This document shows positions 16,601 through 24,646 of a stretch of 64,000 nucleotides of DNA, piece after piece. Each line of letters opens with the position of its first letter. Positions within the stretch are counted from its first letter, which is position 1. The DNA comes from Deltaproteobacteria bacterium (GTDB lineage Bacteria; Desulfobacterota; Desulfobulbia; Desulfobulbales; SURF-16), in contig JACRCD010000002.1 in NCBI GenBank assembly GCA_016219175.1, positions 1 to 64,000 of the forward strand, written 5' to 3'. Below the pieces are notes generated by a model. The model was not told the DNA's origin. It made no database searches and saw only the letters and a program-made list of their open reading frames with translations. The position numbers and the translations under genes were made by a program.

Positions 16601-17246
16601 GCAGATAGGCAAAGGGCGGATACGGAACGGGAAAGCCCATGTGCTGGCGGAACGGCAGAATTTCGGCCAGATTGTATGAGTTTTCCTCATTTTTCACCAG
16701 GTGCAGAAAGAGATTGTCCACCGCCAGGCGTGAGCAGTTGAGTTGTAGACCGAAAAAAGATGACCAGGAAAGATCAGCCTCAATGGCGCCCGCTGAAAAC
16801 AAGGGGTCGATCTGGTCGTCCGGTTTGCCAAGATCCGGGCCGATAATGGCGTTGTGGACAATGAGTCGTAAGGTAAACGGGTTAAAACTGGCTGAACCGA
16901 ATGTTATGGGACGGTTGAGCCTCTTTTCCATTATTTGCGGGGCTATTTTTTTTAAAAAATAGGGGACACCGAAAAAACCGGCACAGGCATAAGCGAGAAA
17001 AAAAAACAGGGTGAAAGCTGCCAGACTTATCGAAATCCAAGGCAGCGAGGGGCGAACTTTACTTCTCCGCCGCGGGATGCGGGTTGGGCGGAAATCATCG
17101 GGTTCCGCGGGTCTTGCCGGCGGTTTCTCTTTTTCCGAAGCTGGTTGATCAATGGAAAGATCAAGATCGACATGGCCCGCGGGTCTTTTGTCCGTGTCGG
17201 GTGCGATGGTTATTGATCCAAACGGATCATCGTTTTTTTTTGCCAT
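13629..17246 (-). CDS. Giant AsmA-like (DUF748) envelope protein with OmpA-like tail
   Basis: A 1205-residue protein with a charged cytoplasmic N-terminus (about 1-68), one transmembrane helix (about 70-92; SISLAAFTLFFFLAYACAGFF) and a very long periplasmic region. The region after the helix (KRLNRPITFGSASFNPFTLRL) matches the start of DUF748/AsmA-like proteins, which form long beta-groove structures thought to move phospholipids between membranes. The last about 170 residues contain LLFAPGKADLSEDNKKFL and LTVKGYASSGTDY, reminiscent of an OmpA-type peptidoglycan-binding fold, followed by a Lys/Glu-rich helical insert. The ribosome-binding site before the ATG at 17246 is weak. Its function in envelope maintenance is inferred from the family. 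Confidence 0.85.
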   Translation of the reverse strand: MAKKNDDPFGSITIAPDTDKRPAGHVDLDLSIDQPASEKEKPPARPAEPDDFRPTRIPRRRSKVRPSLPWISISLAAFTLFFFLAYACAGFFGVPYFLKKIAPQIMEKRLNRPITFGSASFNPFTLRLIVHNAIIGPDLGKPDDQIDPLFSAGAIEADLSWSSFFGLQLNCSRLAVDNLFLHLVKNEENSYNLAEILPFRQHMGFPVPYPPFAYLLRNITVTNSRIIFDDLPAHKSHNLEQINLDLPLLFQNIDNDQASKPALSVSNSYINPKFSAIINGSPINLTGKTKVEGEKFEAQLQLNFNAVDLPAYLSYLPAHQNFTLDKGTADVLMDITFSSGPQETLDIEIETTSHLSDVSLRDQGKHISTIPAATVSATIHPLTSTYVFKEITLTNPVLHLGRLADGHWFFPVIVPTQTADQENSAKKKNFIINRLTVSDGTLTITDQKVKGGFAETVANLSCTMADMNSQIDQPVSFALSGVTSEKSTISIQGEITPATLSVKGLLVGSQTNLQRFSPYLPEKNLKITQGKIDNLQSRFTLDNAKDQAGSLTLFDTSLDLDNIMLTAQEQNYASVPKARITFAKLEPKAARLEKLTVSTDSAEIFMNWDKENKFNWSLPGEADGAEGDGRSWHISLSALDMMETRVHIENNALPTPIKLALDKVKIHASDLATASPEQQGNVLIETEDLGGGALTLTGPARLSPFSATLACRLQGYKLETLPSLVTDWLNITGLAGEANVQGEVKIPHFSYAGALSILNFNATREKGADLIKLDRADATGMEFNFRPFSLKIGDLSCDKSYLRWLIPVQGPINIGDLFSRRSPGLTDYTNNGQIAIEHIILRDATLDFADQRVTPVYSSKLIVNGTADNLINAKSNRLHLDITSSTAPETAGNISGELGFFDDSLYADINATLRNLPIAGFSPYLASRLGYRLREGMLDFSTVYHQEGDKVTSSNTLLITGLKLGEPQGSAPSQLPLTLAILTGQQGDIKLNLPVTGSISDAAYSLPSSLGRALRNIVLKSTVSPFAQLQESFADLAPYADSLLFAPGKADLSEDNKKFLNLLGQMMMQRPLLSLTVKGYASSGTDYETMLAAKKAEARQRDLAQEQKKSAQATQAYGKEEIPPAGQQKTVSVPAPPVVAISVAKSELLQLAKKRQGVVVDFLVANLKIAKTRVIQDSNPQLVAADAPGRQGNRLDLKLGSAAGK

Positions 17247-17506
17247 TGCGAGACTGCCCAGTTTGCCGAATTGCTGGCAATTTTTGAATTTTCCGTTTAA
17301 ACAGCGACAATGCTAGTCCAGCACAGCTGGGTAAGATTTTGAGATGAGGTTTTTTGGTCACGATTTCAATATGATGTAAATGCGGGAGATAATTTTTCAG
17401 ACCAAAAGAGTACGACTATAAATAACATGAAATGGACTTCATTTCCATAGATGTCAAGGCAAAAATAAATCGGCTGCGGGATTTGCCGTAAACCGGGATA
17501 AAAATT

Positions 17507-18232
17507 ATGAAATTCTTGATTCTTATCAGAGGGATCCTGGTGCTGATACTGACGCCGCTCCTCACTTTTCTGACCAGCCTGCTGGCCATTGTCTTTCTGG
17601 TGCTATTCAAGGGATCCGCCAGGAAAGCCCAGCTCTTTCCGCGGATGTGGGGTAGAATTATTCTAGCCGCCAGCGGGGTAAAGGTGACAGTGCAGGGGCT
17701 GGAAAACATCACGCCCGGCAGGCCGTATATTTTTGCGGTTAACCACCAGAGCCAGTTTGATATCTTTGCCATGCAGGGATATCTGGATTTTGACTTCCGC
17801 TGGCTGGCTAAAAAGGAGCTGTTCCGGATCCCTTTTTTTGGCCGGGCGATGCATCTGGCCGGTTATATCGCCATTGACCGCTCCCATGGCCGGGAGGCTT
17901 TAAAAAGTTTGACAGAGGCGGCTGGACGAATCGCCTCCGGCACATCAGTCATTCTTTTCCCCGAGGGGACAAGAAGCCCGGATGGCAAGCTGCATGAGTT
18001 CAAATCCGGCGGCATGGTGCTGGCCATTAAGTCCGGAGTCCCCGTGGTGCCTGTAGGTATTTGCGGAACTTACGAGATTCTGCCCAAGGGAAAATTGCTG
18101 GCCAAACCGGGCCATGTCACCATTCGCGTGGGGAAACCGGTTGAGACGAAAGGTTTTTCCTCCGGTCAGAAGCATGAGCTGGCAGCAGTGATCCGCGGTG
18201 AAGTGGCCCGTCTGATCAGTATGGCGGATTAA
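17507..18232 (+). CDS. plsC: 1-acyl-sn-glycerol-3-phosphate acyltransferase (PlsC family)
   Basis: A membrane-associated acyltransferase that makes phosphatidic acid from lysophosphatidic acid. An N-terminal hydrophobic hairpin (about 5-40) is followed by the catalytic HX4D motif NHQSQFD (His80, Asp85). Further on come the substrate-binding FPEGTRS motif (about residues 151-157) and the conserved GVPVVPVGI segment. At 241 residues it is typical of the family. It is convergent with ldcA, 39 bp away. Being a single copy next to an AsmA-like protein gene, it fits a phospholipid-related neighbourhood, but transcription is divergent. Confidence 0.92.
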   Translation: MKFLILIRGILVLILTPLLTFLTSLLAIVFLVLFKGSARKAQLFPRMWGRIILAASGVKVTVQGLENITPGRPYIFAVNHQSQFDIFAMQGYLDFDFRWLAKKELFRIPFFGRAMHLAGYIAIDRSHGREALKSLTEAAGRIASGTSVILFPEGTRSPDGKLHEFKSGGMVLAIKSGVPVVPVGICGTYEILPKGKLLAKPGHVTIRVGKPVETKGFSSGQKHELAAVIRGEVARLISMAD

Positions 18233-18271
18233 GGGCTGTTGCGAAATAGCGGGGTTACAACCCCCATTCCT

Positions 18272-19201
18272 TCATGGATTGCGGCAGCAAGGTCCCGGAA
18301 AGGTAAGCATGCCGTTTGACGAGTCCTGGATGGCCTCACTGCCCAGCGGCACGATCATGTTCCGTTCTCCGTGACCGATGGGGAAGTTGGCCCAGATGGG
18401 GAAGTCTTCCTCCGCCAGGAGTTCCATCACCCTTGACCAGATTATTTCCTCATCCCCGCAGTTGGTGAACGTTCCGAGTATGAGCCCCCTGACTCCCGCA
18501 AATCTGCCTGCCATTTTTAAATGAGACAGCATGCGGTCAATGCGGTAGGGGGCCTCTCCCGTATCTTCCAGGAAGACTATTTTATCGCGCCAGGAGACTT
18601 CATGGGGTGTGGCCAGCAGATGAACCGCTGTGGTCAGATTGCCGCCCACGAGTTTGCCGCGGCCATTTCCTCCCTTCAGGATTTCCAGGGAACGGGCGGT
18701 TAGCGGGCGGCAGCAGCCGGAGGTGAGGGTCTCAAAAAAAGAGAGCAGGGAATCCCGGTCAATTTTGGCCAGGGTGGTGACCATTGGCCCGTGAAAGGTG
18801 ACAAGACCTGTCTTTTGCCAAATGGCGCTGTGCAGGGCGGTGATGTCGCTGAAGCCGATAAGGATTTTCGGGCAGGAGCTGATCAGGTCGTAATCTATGG
18901 CGGAGAGGATGCGCAGACAGCCATACCCGCCCCGGACCGCCAGCACCGCCTTGACTTCCCCATCACGCCAGATGTCATTGAAAAGTGCGCTGCGGTGCGT
19001 ATCCGTCCCTGCCAGATACTTTTCCCGTACAGTCAGGTTGCGGGCTATCTTGACCTTAAAGCCGTACTGGCTAAGGATCCGAACCCCGCGGATCAAGTCC
19101 TCCTCCTCCCAGAACCCTGCCGGCGCCACAAGCCCGATGGTGTCTCCTTTTTTTAAGGGGGCGGGGTAAACGGTTTGGCCCTTTTCAGCTGTTTCTTGCA
19201 T
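18272..19201 (-). CDS. ldcA: Muramoyltetrapeptide LD-carboxypeptidase (peptidase S66)
   Basis: A cytoplasmic peptidase that removes the terminal D-Ala from recycled murein tetrapeptides. S66 hallmarks are KKGDTIGLVAPAG at the start, VRGGYGCLRIL, GFSDITALH (in the nucleophile region), FLEDTGEAPYRIDRML (Glu) and FPIGHGERN (His). I place the start at the ATG at 19201, 309 residues, because the longer frame to 19261 would overlap coaX by 77 bp and adds sequence foreign to the family. The chosen start overlaps the coaX stop by 17 bp, so the two are translationally coupled, coaX first. Confidence 0.9.
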   Translation of the reverse strand: MQETAEKGQTVYPAPLKKGDTIGLVAPAGFWEEEDLIRGVRILSQYGFKVKIARNLTVREKYLAGTDTHRSALFNDIWRDGEVKAVLAVRGGYGCLRILSAIDYDLISSCPKILIGFSDITALHSAIWQKTGLVTFHGPMVTTLAKIDRDSLLSFFETLTSGCCRPLTARSLEILKGGNGRGKLVGGNLTTAVHLLATPHEVSWRDKIVFLEDTGEAPYRIDRMLSHLKMAGRFAGVRGLILGTFTNCGDEEIIWSRVMELLAEEDFPIWANFPIGHGERNMIVPLGSEAIQDSSNGMLTFPGPCCRNP

Positions 19202-19958
19202 AAATGATCTGTAACCCTTCGAGGGTGAGCATCGGTTCCACTGCTTCAATGGAGGGGGCAAAGGGGGCGATCACCCCGGCCATTCCTCCCGTGGCGATTA
19301 CCTTGGGGATCTCCGGCAGGAATTCCCTGGAGATCCGGCTGACAAGCCCCTCCACCATGCCGCCGAAACCGTAAAGAAGCCCGGATTGCAAAGCGGTTTC
19401 CGTACTGGTGCCGATAGCCTTGGCCGGTGGCGAGCTGATGTCGATGCGGGCGAGCTTTGAGGTTTTGCTGATCAGGGCGTCAAAGGAAATCCTAAGCCCT
19501 GGCGCAATAGCCCCGCCCAGATATTCACCTTTCGCGGAAACACAGTCAAAGGTGATTGCCGTGCCGAAGTCGACGATGATCAGTTCTTTTTTATAGCGGC
19601 TGTAAGCGGCCACCGCATTGATGATTCTGTCGGCCCCGACTTCATGCGGATTGTCGGTGCGAATGGGCATGCCGGTGTCAATGGCCGCTCCACTGACAAA
19701 AAGCGGCTGGCGGTTCAGGTATTTTTTGGCAAGTTGTCCCCACACTGACTCCATGGGGGGCACCACGGAACCGATGATAACCCCGGTCACTTCGGCAAAG
19801 CATCGATTCGCGAGCTGGAAAAGGCCGAGAAGACGGCCGGCAAGTTCATCCGCGGTGGCGCCGCGGCTGGTTTGGATCCGCCAGTCGCAGAGAAGATTTT
19901 TGTTGTCAAACAGCCCGATAACCATATGGCTGTTGCCCACATCAACTGCCAGTAACAT
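19185..19958 (-). CDS. coaX: Type III pantothenate kinase
   Basis: Phosphorylates pantothenate in the first step of coenzyme A synthesis. The ASKHA-fold signature is complete: MLLAVDVGNSHMVIGLFD at the N-terminus, EVGADRIINAVAA, VDFGTAITFDCV, GGAIAPGL and the late ATGGMAGVI. I chose the ATG at 19958 (257 residues) because the GGGGG run lies upstream and family members begin ML-x-DxGN. An in-frame ATG at 19970 is possible. Type III kinases need a monovalent cation and are not feedback-inhibited by CoA (family knowledge). Translationally coupled to ldcA. Confidence 0.93.
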   Translation of the reverse strand: MLLAVDVGNSHMVIGLFDNKNLLCDWRIQTSRGATADELAGRLLGLFQLANRCFAEVTGVIIGSVVPPMESVWGQLAKKYLNRQPLFVSGAAIDTGMPIRTDNPHEVGADRIINAVAAYSRYKKELIIVDFGTAITFDCVSAKGEYLGGAIAPGLRISFDALISKTSKLARIDISSPPAKAIGTSTETALQSGLLYGFGGMVEGLVSRISREFLPEIPKVIATGGMAGVIAPFAPSIEAVEPMLTLEGLQIIYARNS

Positions 19959-20107
19959 TTGAACCCCCATGGTAAAATTCTTTTTACAATGCCTTCATTC
20001 TGGAATACTATAACCTAAATTTCCGGGAATCCGCTGAAAAAGTTGACTCTGCTGCCTGTAATCATGGGCTTTATTTGTTTTTTTACGAATCAATATACGA
20101 GAGAAAC

Positions 20108-21199
20108 TTGAAGGTTCAACACAAAATATTAATCGTGGACGATGAGCCGATTATCCTGTTCTACATTCAGGATCTGTTGGCATCGGTCGGCGATTATATT
20201 GTCGAAACCGCTGATTCAGGTGAGCGGGCCCTTGAAATTCTACCGGCCTTTAAACCCGATCTTATTCTCCTTGATATTCAGCTGCCGGGGATTGACGGTT
20301 ATGAGGTCTGTCAGAAAATCAGATCGGACGACAAATATCGGTTTACGAAAATAATCATGGTCTCCGGCCATGCCAGGGTCAATGAGCGTCTGAAGGGCTA
20401 TGAGTCCGGGGCGGATGATTATATAGGCAAGCCGTTTGATAATGAAGAGCTTCTGGCCAAGGTGAGGGTTTTTGCCCAGCTCAAAAACAAGGAGGAGGTT
20501 GATCAGGTCAAGGGAGACCTTTTGACCCTGATCACCCACGAAACCAGAACCCCGGTCAGCGGCATCATCGGTTGCGCTGAATTATTGGCCAACGACCCTA
20601 CTTTATCCGAGGAGGGTAAGGAACTGGCGGTTCTCATTGCCAAATCAGGCCAGCAACTTTTTCAGTTCATGAAAAACGCGGTCCTGCTCTGTAAACTGAA
20701 GGCCGGTATTGAGCTTCATTTAAATCCCGAACCGGTCAGCATCATGCTGGCCAATGTGATCAACAACCTGGTCGAGCAGCACTTAAACGACGATATCCGG
20801 CTGGTTATTGATTTTGATGACTCCATCATCCTGCAGGCTGACTGGCCCCTGCTGATCAATGTCTTTAAATTCGTCATAGAGAATGCCTACAAGTTTTCTC
20901 CCCAATCAGGCACCATCACCATTAAAAGCTGGAGTGAAAACGGCATGCTGGTTGTCAGCGTGGCGGATGAGGGCGAGGGGGTCGAGCCGCATTTGCGTGA
21001 TCAGATCTTCGATGAATTTGCCATTAAGGATGTTGCCCATCATCAGAAAGGGCAGGGGATCAGTCTGGCCATCTGCCGCTATATTCTCCATTTCCATCAC
21101 GGATCCATTCATGTTGAAGGAAATCCCGGTTGCGGGGCAACGTTTGTCATCAAGCTGCCCCTGAAAACGATTGAAGGATTTGACGAACAAAAATTCTGA
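20108..21199 (+). CDS. Response regulator-histidine kinase (REC-HisKA-HATPase)
   Basis: A soluble sensor kinase with a receiver domain at the N-terminus. VQHKILIVDDEPI opens the REC domain, with the phospho-acceptor Asp56 in LILLDIQLP and the conserved Lys in GKPFDNEEL. The kinase part has the phospho-histidine His144 in LITHETRTP and an ATP-binding domain with the N-box VIENAYKFSP, G1 VADEGEGVEP and the late GQGISLAIC. I chose the TTG at 20108 because GAGAGA lies just upstream; the frame is open to a TTG at 20075. There are no transmembrane segments, so the input is probably phosphorylation of its own REC by another kinase. The stop overlaps the start of the next gene (TGATG). Confidence 0.88.
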   Translation: MKVQHKILIVDDEPIILFYIQDLLASVGDYIVETADSGERALEILPAFKPDLILLDIQLPGIDGYEVCQKIRSDDKYRFTKIIMVSGHARVNERLKGYESGADDYIGKPFDNEELLAKVRVFAQLKNKEEVDQVKGDLLTLITHETRTPVSGIIGCAELLANDPTLSEEGKELAVLIAKSGQQLFQFMKNAVLLCKLKAGIELHLNPEPVSIMLANVINNLVEQHLNDDIRLVIDFDDSIILQADWPLLINVFKFVIENAYKFSPQSGTITIKSWSENGMLVVSVADEGEGVEPHLRDQIFDEFAIKDVAHHQKGQGISLAICRYILHFHHGSIHVEGNPGCGATFVIKLPLKTIEGFDEQKF

Positions 21200-21405
21200 T
21201 GGAAGAGCCCAAAAAAACATCCCGGCGGCGCAGCAAGGTGAATGACTATATTTGCCATTGCTGCCGGAAAAAATTCCCTTATTGCCTGAATTGTCCCTGT
21301 GGTTTTCAGATCTGCGAAACCTGCTTCCGGGAGAATCTCTGGGGAATCAGCAATGGTCCCACCTGGGTATGCCCCGACTGTGGCCGGGTGCGCATGACCT
21401 TCTGA
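21199..21405 (+). CDS. 68-residue Cys-rich zinc-ribbon miniprotein
   Basis: The ATG overlaps the stop of the upstream kinase (TGATG), implying translational coupling. Ten cysteines are arranged as Cys19/21/22, Cys29/32/34, Cys39/42 and Cys58/61, with CxxC pairs typical of zinc ribbons or RING-like folds (FQICETCF, WVCPDCG). The N-terminus is basic. There is no signal peptide or membrane segment. I recall similar short proteins in other deltaproteobacteria but know no function. The coupling suggests a partner of the REC-kinase, perhaps a protein- or nucleic-acid-binding output. Confidence 0.75.
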   Translation: MEEPKKTSRRRSKVNDYICHCCRKKFPYCLNCPCGFQICETCFRENLWGISNGPTWVCPDCGRVRMTF

Positions 21406-21551
21406 TACCAGATCAAGGTCATTTGTTTCAGAAGCCGGCCACGGCAACCACGGAATCTCGCGGAAAATCAAGAAAAAAAATACAGGCTCAGCGGATTTTA
21501 CCGGCAAAGGTGTTGGTTTGCCCGCGGATTGGATTGAAAAAAAAACCGTCG

Positions 21552-22397
21552 TTACCTGCGGAATGAATGGTGCAACAGGGGACCGGTTCCGTGGCCGATA
21601 CGTTCCGTGACGCTGTTGCTCAGTAAAATATCCATGAAGGCGCAGGCGTTGCTGAAGGCCTTTTCCGCGTTGCCTGTCAGCATATGATAGGCGGTGAAGG
21701 CCGAGGCAAAGGTGCAGCCGGTGCCGTGGGTGTTGGGAGTAGTTATTCTGGCATGGCGGGCCGGGTGAATATGGAAGGAGGGGGCTGTCCCGCTTCTGTC
21801 GCCGGATTTCCGGACAAGGTAGTCCGTGACGATCTTGTCCCCTTCATTCAGGTGCCCTCCTTTGAGACAAACTCCCTTGAGGGTGGGGGAAAGGGCAAAA
21901 AGGCCCTGGGCGGCTGTCAGGGCTGCGTCCGCATCCGGACATTTTCTGGCCGTGAGGATTTCCAGCTCGGGAATATTCGGAGTGAGAAAAGTCGAATGGC
22001 TGATGATATGTCTGATAACCGTTTCGCAGCCGCCGGCAAAAAGGAAATTGCCGCTGGATGATTTGAGAACCGGGTCATAAATGATCTCTCCCGTAAATCC
22101 GGAGAGAATTTCGCCCAGGACTTCGGCGATTTCCCTGTTTCCTACCATGCCGATTTTAATGTGGGTAACGTTCAGATCGTCCAGCACGTCCCGCACCTGT
22201 TTTTTGACAAAGGCGGCGGGCAGGGACATGAAGGAGGTCACTCCCATGGTGTTTTGCGAGGTGAGGGCGGTTATTGCCGCCCCGCCATACACCCCCAACA
22301 CCGTGAAGGTCTTGATGTCGGCCTGAATGCCTGCCCCGCCCGAAGGATCGGAACCCGCAATGGAAAGGGCCGCTGGGGTCATTGTCTGGATCCGCAT
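21552..22397 (-). CDS. thiD: Hydroxymethylpyrimidine/phosphomethylpyrimidine kinase
   Basis: A thiamine-biosynthesis kinase of the ribokinase superfamily that phosphorylates HMP and HMP-P. Signatures are ALSIAGSDPSGGAGIQADIKTF near the N-terminus, ALTSQNTMGV, KIGMVGN, YDPVLKSSSG and the catalytic HGTGCTFASA anion-hole segment. At 281 residues it is slightly long for ThiD. Its start is at 22397, or at 22382 if the MTPAALSI start is used; neither has a strong ribosome-binding site. No TPP riboswitch was seen upstream. slyD follows upstream on the same strand with a 24-bp gap, so they may be one operon. Confidence 0.92.
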   Translation of the reverse strand: MRIQTMTPAALSIAGSDPSGGAGIQADIKTFTVLGVYGGAAITALTSQNTMGVTSFMSLPAAFVKKQVRDVLDDLNVTHIKIGMVGNREIAEVLGEILSGFTGEIIYDPVLKSSSGNFLFAGGCETVIRHIISHSTFLTPNIPELEILTARKCPDADAALTAAQGLFALSPTLKGVCLKGGHLNEGDKIVTDYLVRKSGDRSGTAPSFHIHPARHARITTPNTHGTGCTFASAFTAYHMLTGNAEKAFSNACAFMDILLSNSVTERIGHGTGPLLHHSFRR

Positions 22398-22421
22398 TAA
22401 ATTTTTTCGCGAGTAATATTC

Positions 22422-22901
22422 TCAGGACGGGGAGCCGTTGCCCGGGAAAGGGGAATTTTCCGGGGGAATGATCTTCCGCAGGGTTATCCTGTAGATGACC
22501 TTGTTGCCGGCAAGAGGGTGGTTGAAATCAATGGTAACCATGTCGCCGGAAACAGCCGTGACCATGGCGGGCACCTGATGCTGGCGGCCTTCTTTTTCCA
22601 TGGTCATGCCCACGACAACCCCGGGCTGGACATCGGCATTTTCCGGCCAGGAAGAACGGGGCACGGTGTGGACCAGTTCCTCCTGGCGTAATCCATAGGC
22701 CTCTTCCGGTTGTATGAGGATTTCCTTGCTTTCATTTACTTCCATCCCGATAACCGCCTCTTCAAAAGCGGCAAAAACGTTTCCCGCGCCTATCTGGAAT
22801 TCCAGCGGCCCGGTATCCTGGGACGATTCGAAAAGATCGCCATTTTCAAGGATTCCATCATAAACGACTGTAACCGTATCGCCGGGTTTTGCTGTTTTCA
22901 T
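22422..22901 (-). CDS. slyD: FKBP-type peptidyl-prolyl isomerase, SlyD-like
   Basis: A 159-residue prolyl isomerase/chaperone. It opens with GDTVTVVYDGILENGDLFESS (FKBP), followed by GAGNVFAAFEEAVIGM and the inserted-in-flap domain PGVVVGMTMEKEGRQ...VTIDFNHPLAGN, characteristic of SlyD. Unlike E. coli SlyD it lacks the His/Cys-rich C-terminal tail, so nickel handling is less likely; the tail is a short Pro/Gly stretch. AAGGA lies 7 nt before the ATG. It sits between thiD and an orphan gene on the same strand. Confidence 0.93.
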   Translation of the reverse strand: MKTAKPGDTVTVVYDGILENGDLFESSQDTGPLEFQIGAGNVFAAFEEAVIGMEVNESKEILIQPEEAYGLRQEELVHTVPRSSWPENADVQPGVVVGMTMEKEGRQHQVPAMVTAVSGDMVTIDFNHPLAGNKVIYRITLRKIIPPENSPFPGNGSPS

Positions 22902-22944
22902 ATCGTAGTCCTTTTTCTGATAACAATAATGCGTGATGAGTTTC

Positions 22945-24399
22945 TTAATTCTGGGGCTGTAAAGAGCGAAGATGGTCTATGCGGGATTCAATTTTAACCA
23001 TGAGTCTGCCGAGTATCACCTCTGGCGCCATAATGGAGGAGAGAGCGTTTTCTTCTCCGTCGATTTCAGGTCTCGGTTCGGTCTGGAAAACGGAAAAATC
23101 CCTTTCGATGAGAGACCCGTAGGCGTCAATGGCGTTTTTGGTAAGAAGGAAAATATCCTCATAGGGGTAAGGTTTCCTGAAATTGCCGATGATGCCGTCA
23201 ATAAAAGCAAAAGCCGGGATCCGCGCCGGCTCTTTATTGCCGCAGCAATAATAGTCAGGACATGTTGTCAGGGCAATGAAAATTTTTTGCGCCAGTATCT
23301 CTTCGTTGAGGGATTCGCTCGCCTCTGTTGATAGAAAGGCGATTTTGAAGCGGCGGATAATCCCTTTCAGTCCCTTGAAATAGCCGTGACCATGCTCAAA
23401 GGCGATGATCTGGGGGTTCAGTCTGGATTTGGGTTCCTTGGTTGCTTTGGCTATGTGGGGCAAATAGGAATAGCGGAGGGCTTCATAAAGTGTTTTTAGA
23501 TTGTAGAGCAGCAGCGCCACGTTTTCAGTCTCTTTCATGTAACTGGACTTGTAGAAGAATTCGTTGATGCTTTTGTGCAGCCTTTTTCCCTCTTTCGGCA
23601 AGGAGGAAAGAATTTCGGAAAAGGGTTTGGACCGTAACTCATCGATTGCCGCGCTGATGGCGTCAATTTTTTTTATTTCTCCTCTGAGGGAGTGCGTTAC
23701 GGAGCCCAGAAACGAATGGATATCCTTAAATACGGCAAGGCATGTGTCGATTTGATACATTATGATGATTTTGCCCAGCTCGGGAATCCGGGGTAATTCC
23801 AGTTTGCGGAATTTGGCTTCGAGCTGTTCTGCTTTTGCCCTGTAATCATCAATGGTTACGTCTTGGCCCAAAAAATTACTGTCCGGGGTTACCAGACGGT
23901 AGACCTTGAATCCTTCTTCAAACATCTCTCGATGTCTGGCGGATTTGGCCGCTTCCGCCCTGGCGAGGGGAATAAGGGTATGGAGGGAAAGTTTTTCCTG
24001 GATAGCGGTTGCCGTGCCAAACAGGATGGCCGCGTATTTTCTGATTGTGGCCTGAAGGGGCTGTAACTCTCGGCAGTCGTGTTGCAGTTTAGCCGTCATG
24101 GCGGCGGTGTCTTTTACGGAAAGGGTTCCCAGGCGCAGGTCCGCCTCTAGATTTTCCAACTCGTTCTCTCTGGTTATAACGGCTCGCAGCATAGCGCCTG
24201 CGGTCTTCTGGTAATCATTGGCGGCTTTGAGCAGTTCCCGGTGATTGATGCCGAGATCATCAAGAACGGATGTGTATTTCTCAATCTCCACGGAATTCCA
24301 CAGCCGGATAACCGGATCTCTTGATATGTTCTGGGCCTCGGCGCGGCACCGGTTTAAAAAAGTCTTGATGCCCGCAATTGATTCTTTCGTGTTTTCCAT
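22945..24399 (-). CDS. Orphan alpha-helical protein of unknown function
   Basis: 484 residues, overwhelmingly helical in appearance, with long charged amphipathic stretches in the first 140 residues that could form coiled coils. There is no signal peptide, membrane segment or catalytic motif I recognise. One short cysteine cluster occurs late in the protein (TTCPDYYCCGNK). It is likely cytoplasmic. The start at 24399 has an AT-rich leader without a clear ribosome-binding site. It sits 43 bp upstream of slyD in the same direction, so it may share a transcript with slyD and thiD, though no functional link is evident. Confidence 0.7.
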   Translation of the reverse strand: MENTKESIAGIKTFLNRCRAEAQNISRDPVIRLWNSVEIEKYTSVLDDLGINHRELLKAANDYQKTAGAMLRAVITRENELENLEADLRLGTLSVKDTAAMTAKLQHDCRELQPLQATIRKYAAILFGTATAIQEKLSLHTLIPLARAEAAKSARHREMFEEGFKVYRLVTPDSNFLGQDVTIDDYRAKAEQLEAKFRKLELPRIPELGKIIIMYQIDTCLAVFKDIHSFLGSVTHSLRGEIKKIDAISAAIDELRSKPFSEILSSLPKEGKRLHKSINEFFYKSSYMKETENVALLLYNLKTLYEALRYSYLPHIAKATKEPKSRLNPQIIAFEHGHGYFKGLKGIIRRFKIAFLSTEASESLNEEILAQKIFIALTTCPDYYCCGNKEPARIPAFAFIDGIIGNFRKPYPYEDIFLLTKNAIDAYGSLIERDFSVFQTEPRPEIDGEENALSSIMAPEVILGRLMVKIESRIDHLRSLQPQN

Positions 24400-24443
24400 A
24401 AGATATATTTTATTAGGCTTAAAAAAAAAATTAACCTAAAGAT

Positions 24444-24473
24444 TTGACAACTTGTTGACCCGCAATATATAAC
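24444..24473 (+). promoter_or_regulatory. Sigma-70-type promoter for the cytochrome/porin operon
   Basis: TTGACA (24444-24449) is followed by TATATA at 16 nt (24466-24471) or TATAAC at 18 nt (24468-24473). The roughly 170-nt leader that follows contains a small hairpin (TGTCTCG with CGAGACA, about 24574-24598). No GEMM-like riboswitch consensus was recognised in it. Confidence 0.6.
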
Positions 24474-24646
24474 ATATTCTATTGTAGTTAAATTATAAAA
24501 AATCATTGTTAAATGAGGTTGTTGTGCGATATGTGTCACGACGGAACCGCCCTGACATACATGCGCATAATTTGTTGTCTCGGTTTGAATACGAGACAGG
24601 GGGAAAGAGTTGTTCAAATTAAACACGAAGTAAGGGGGGAAGAAAA

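Noticed and set aside
24480-24646. Possible c-di-GMP (GEMM) riboswitch ahead of the cytochrome gene
   Set aside because: The leader lacks the conserved GEMM segments; only a small hairpin is present.
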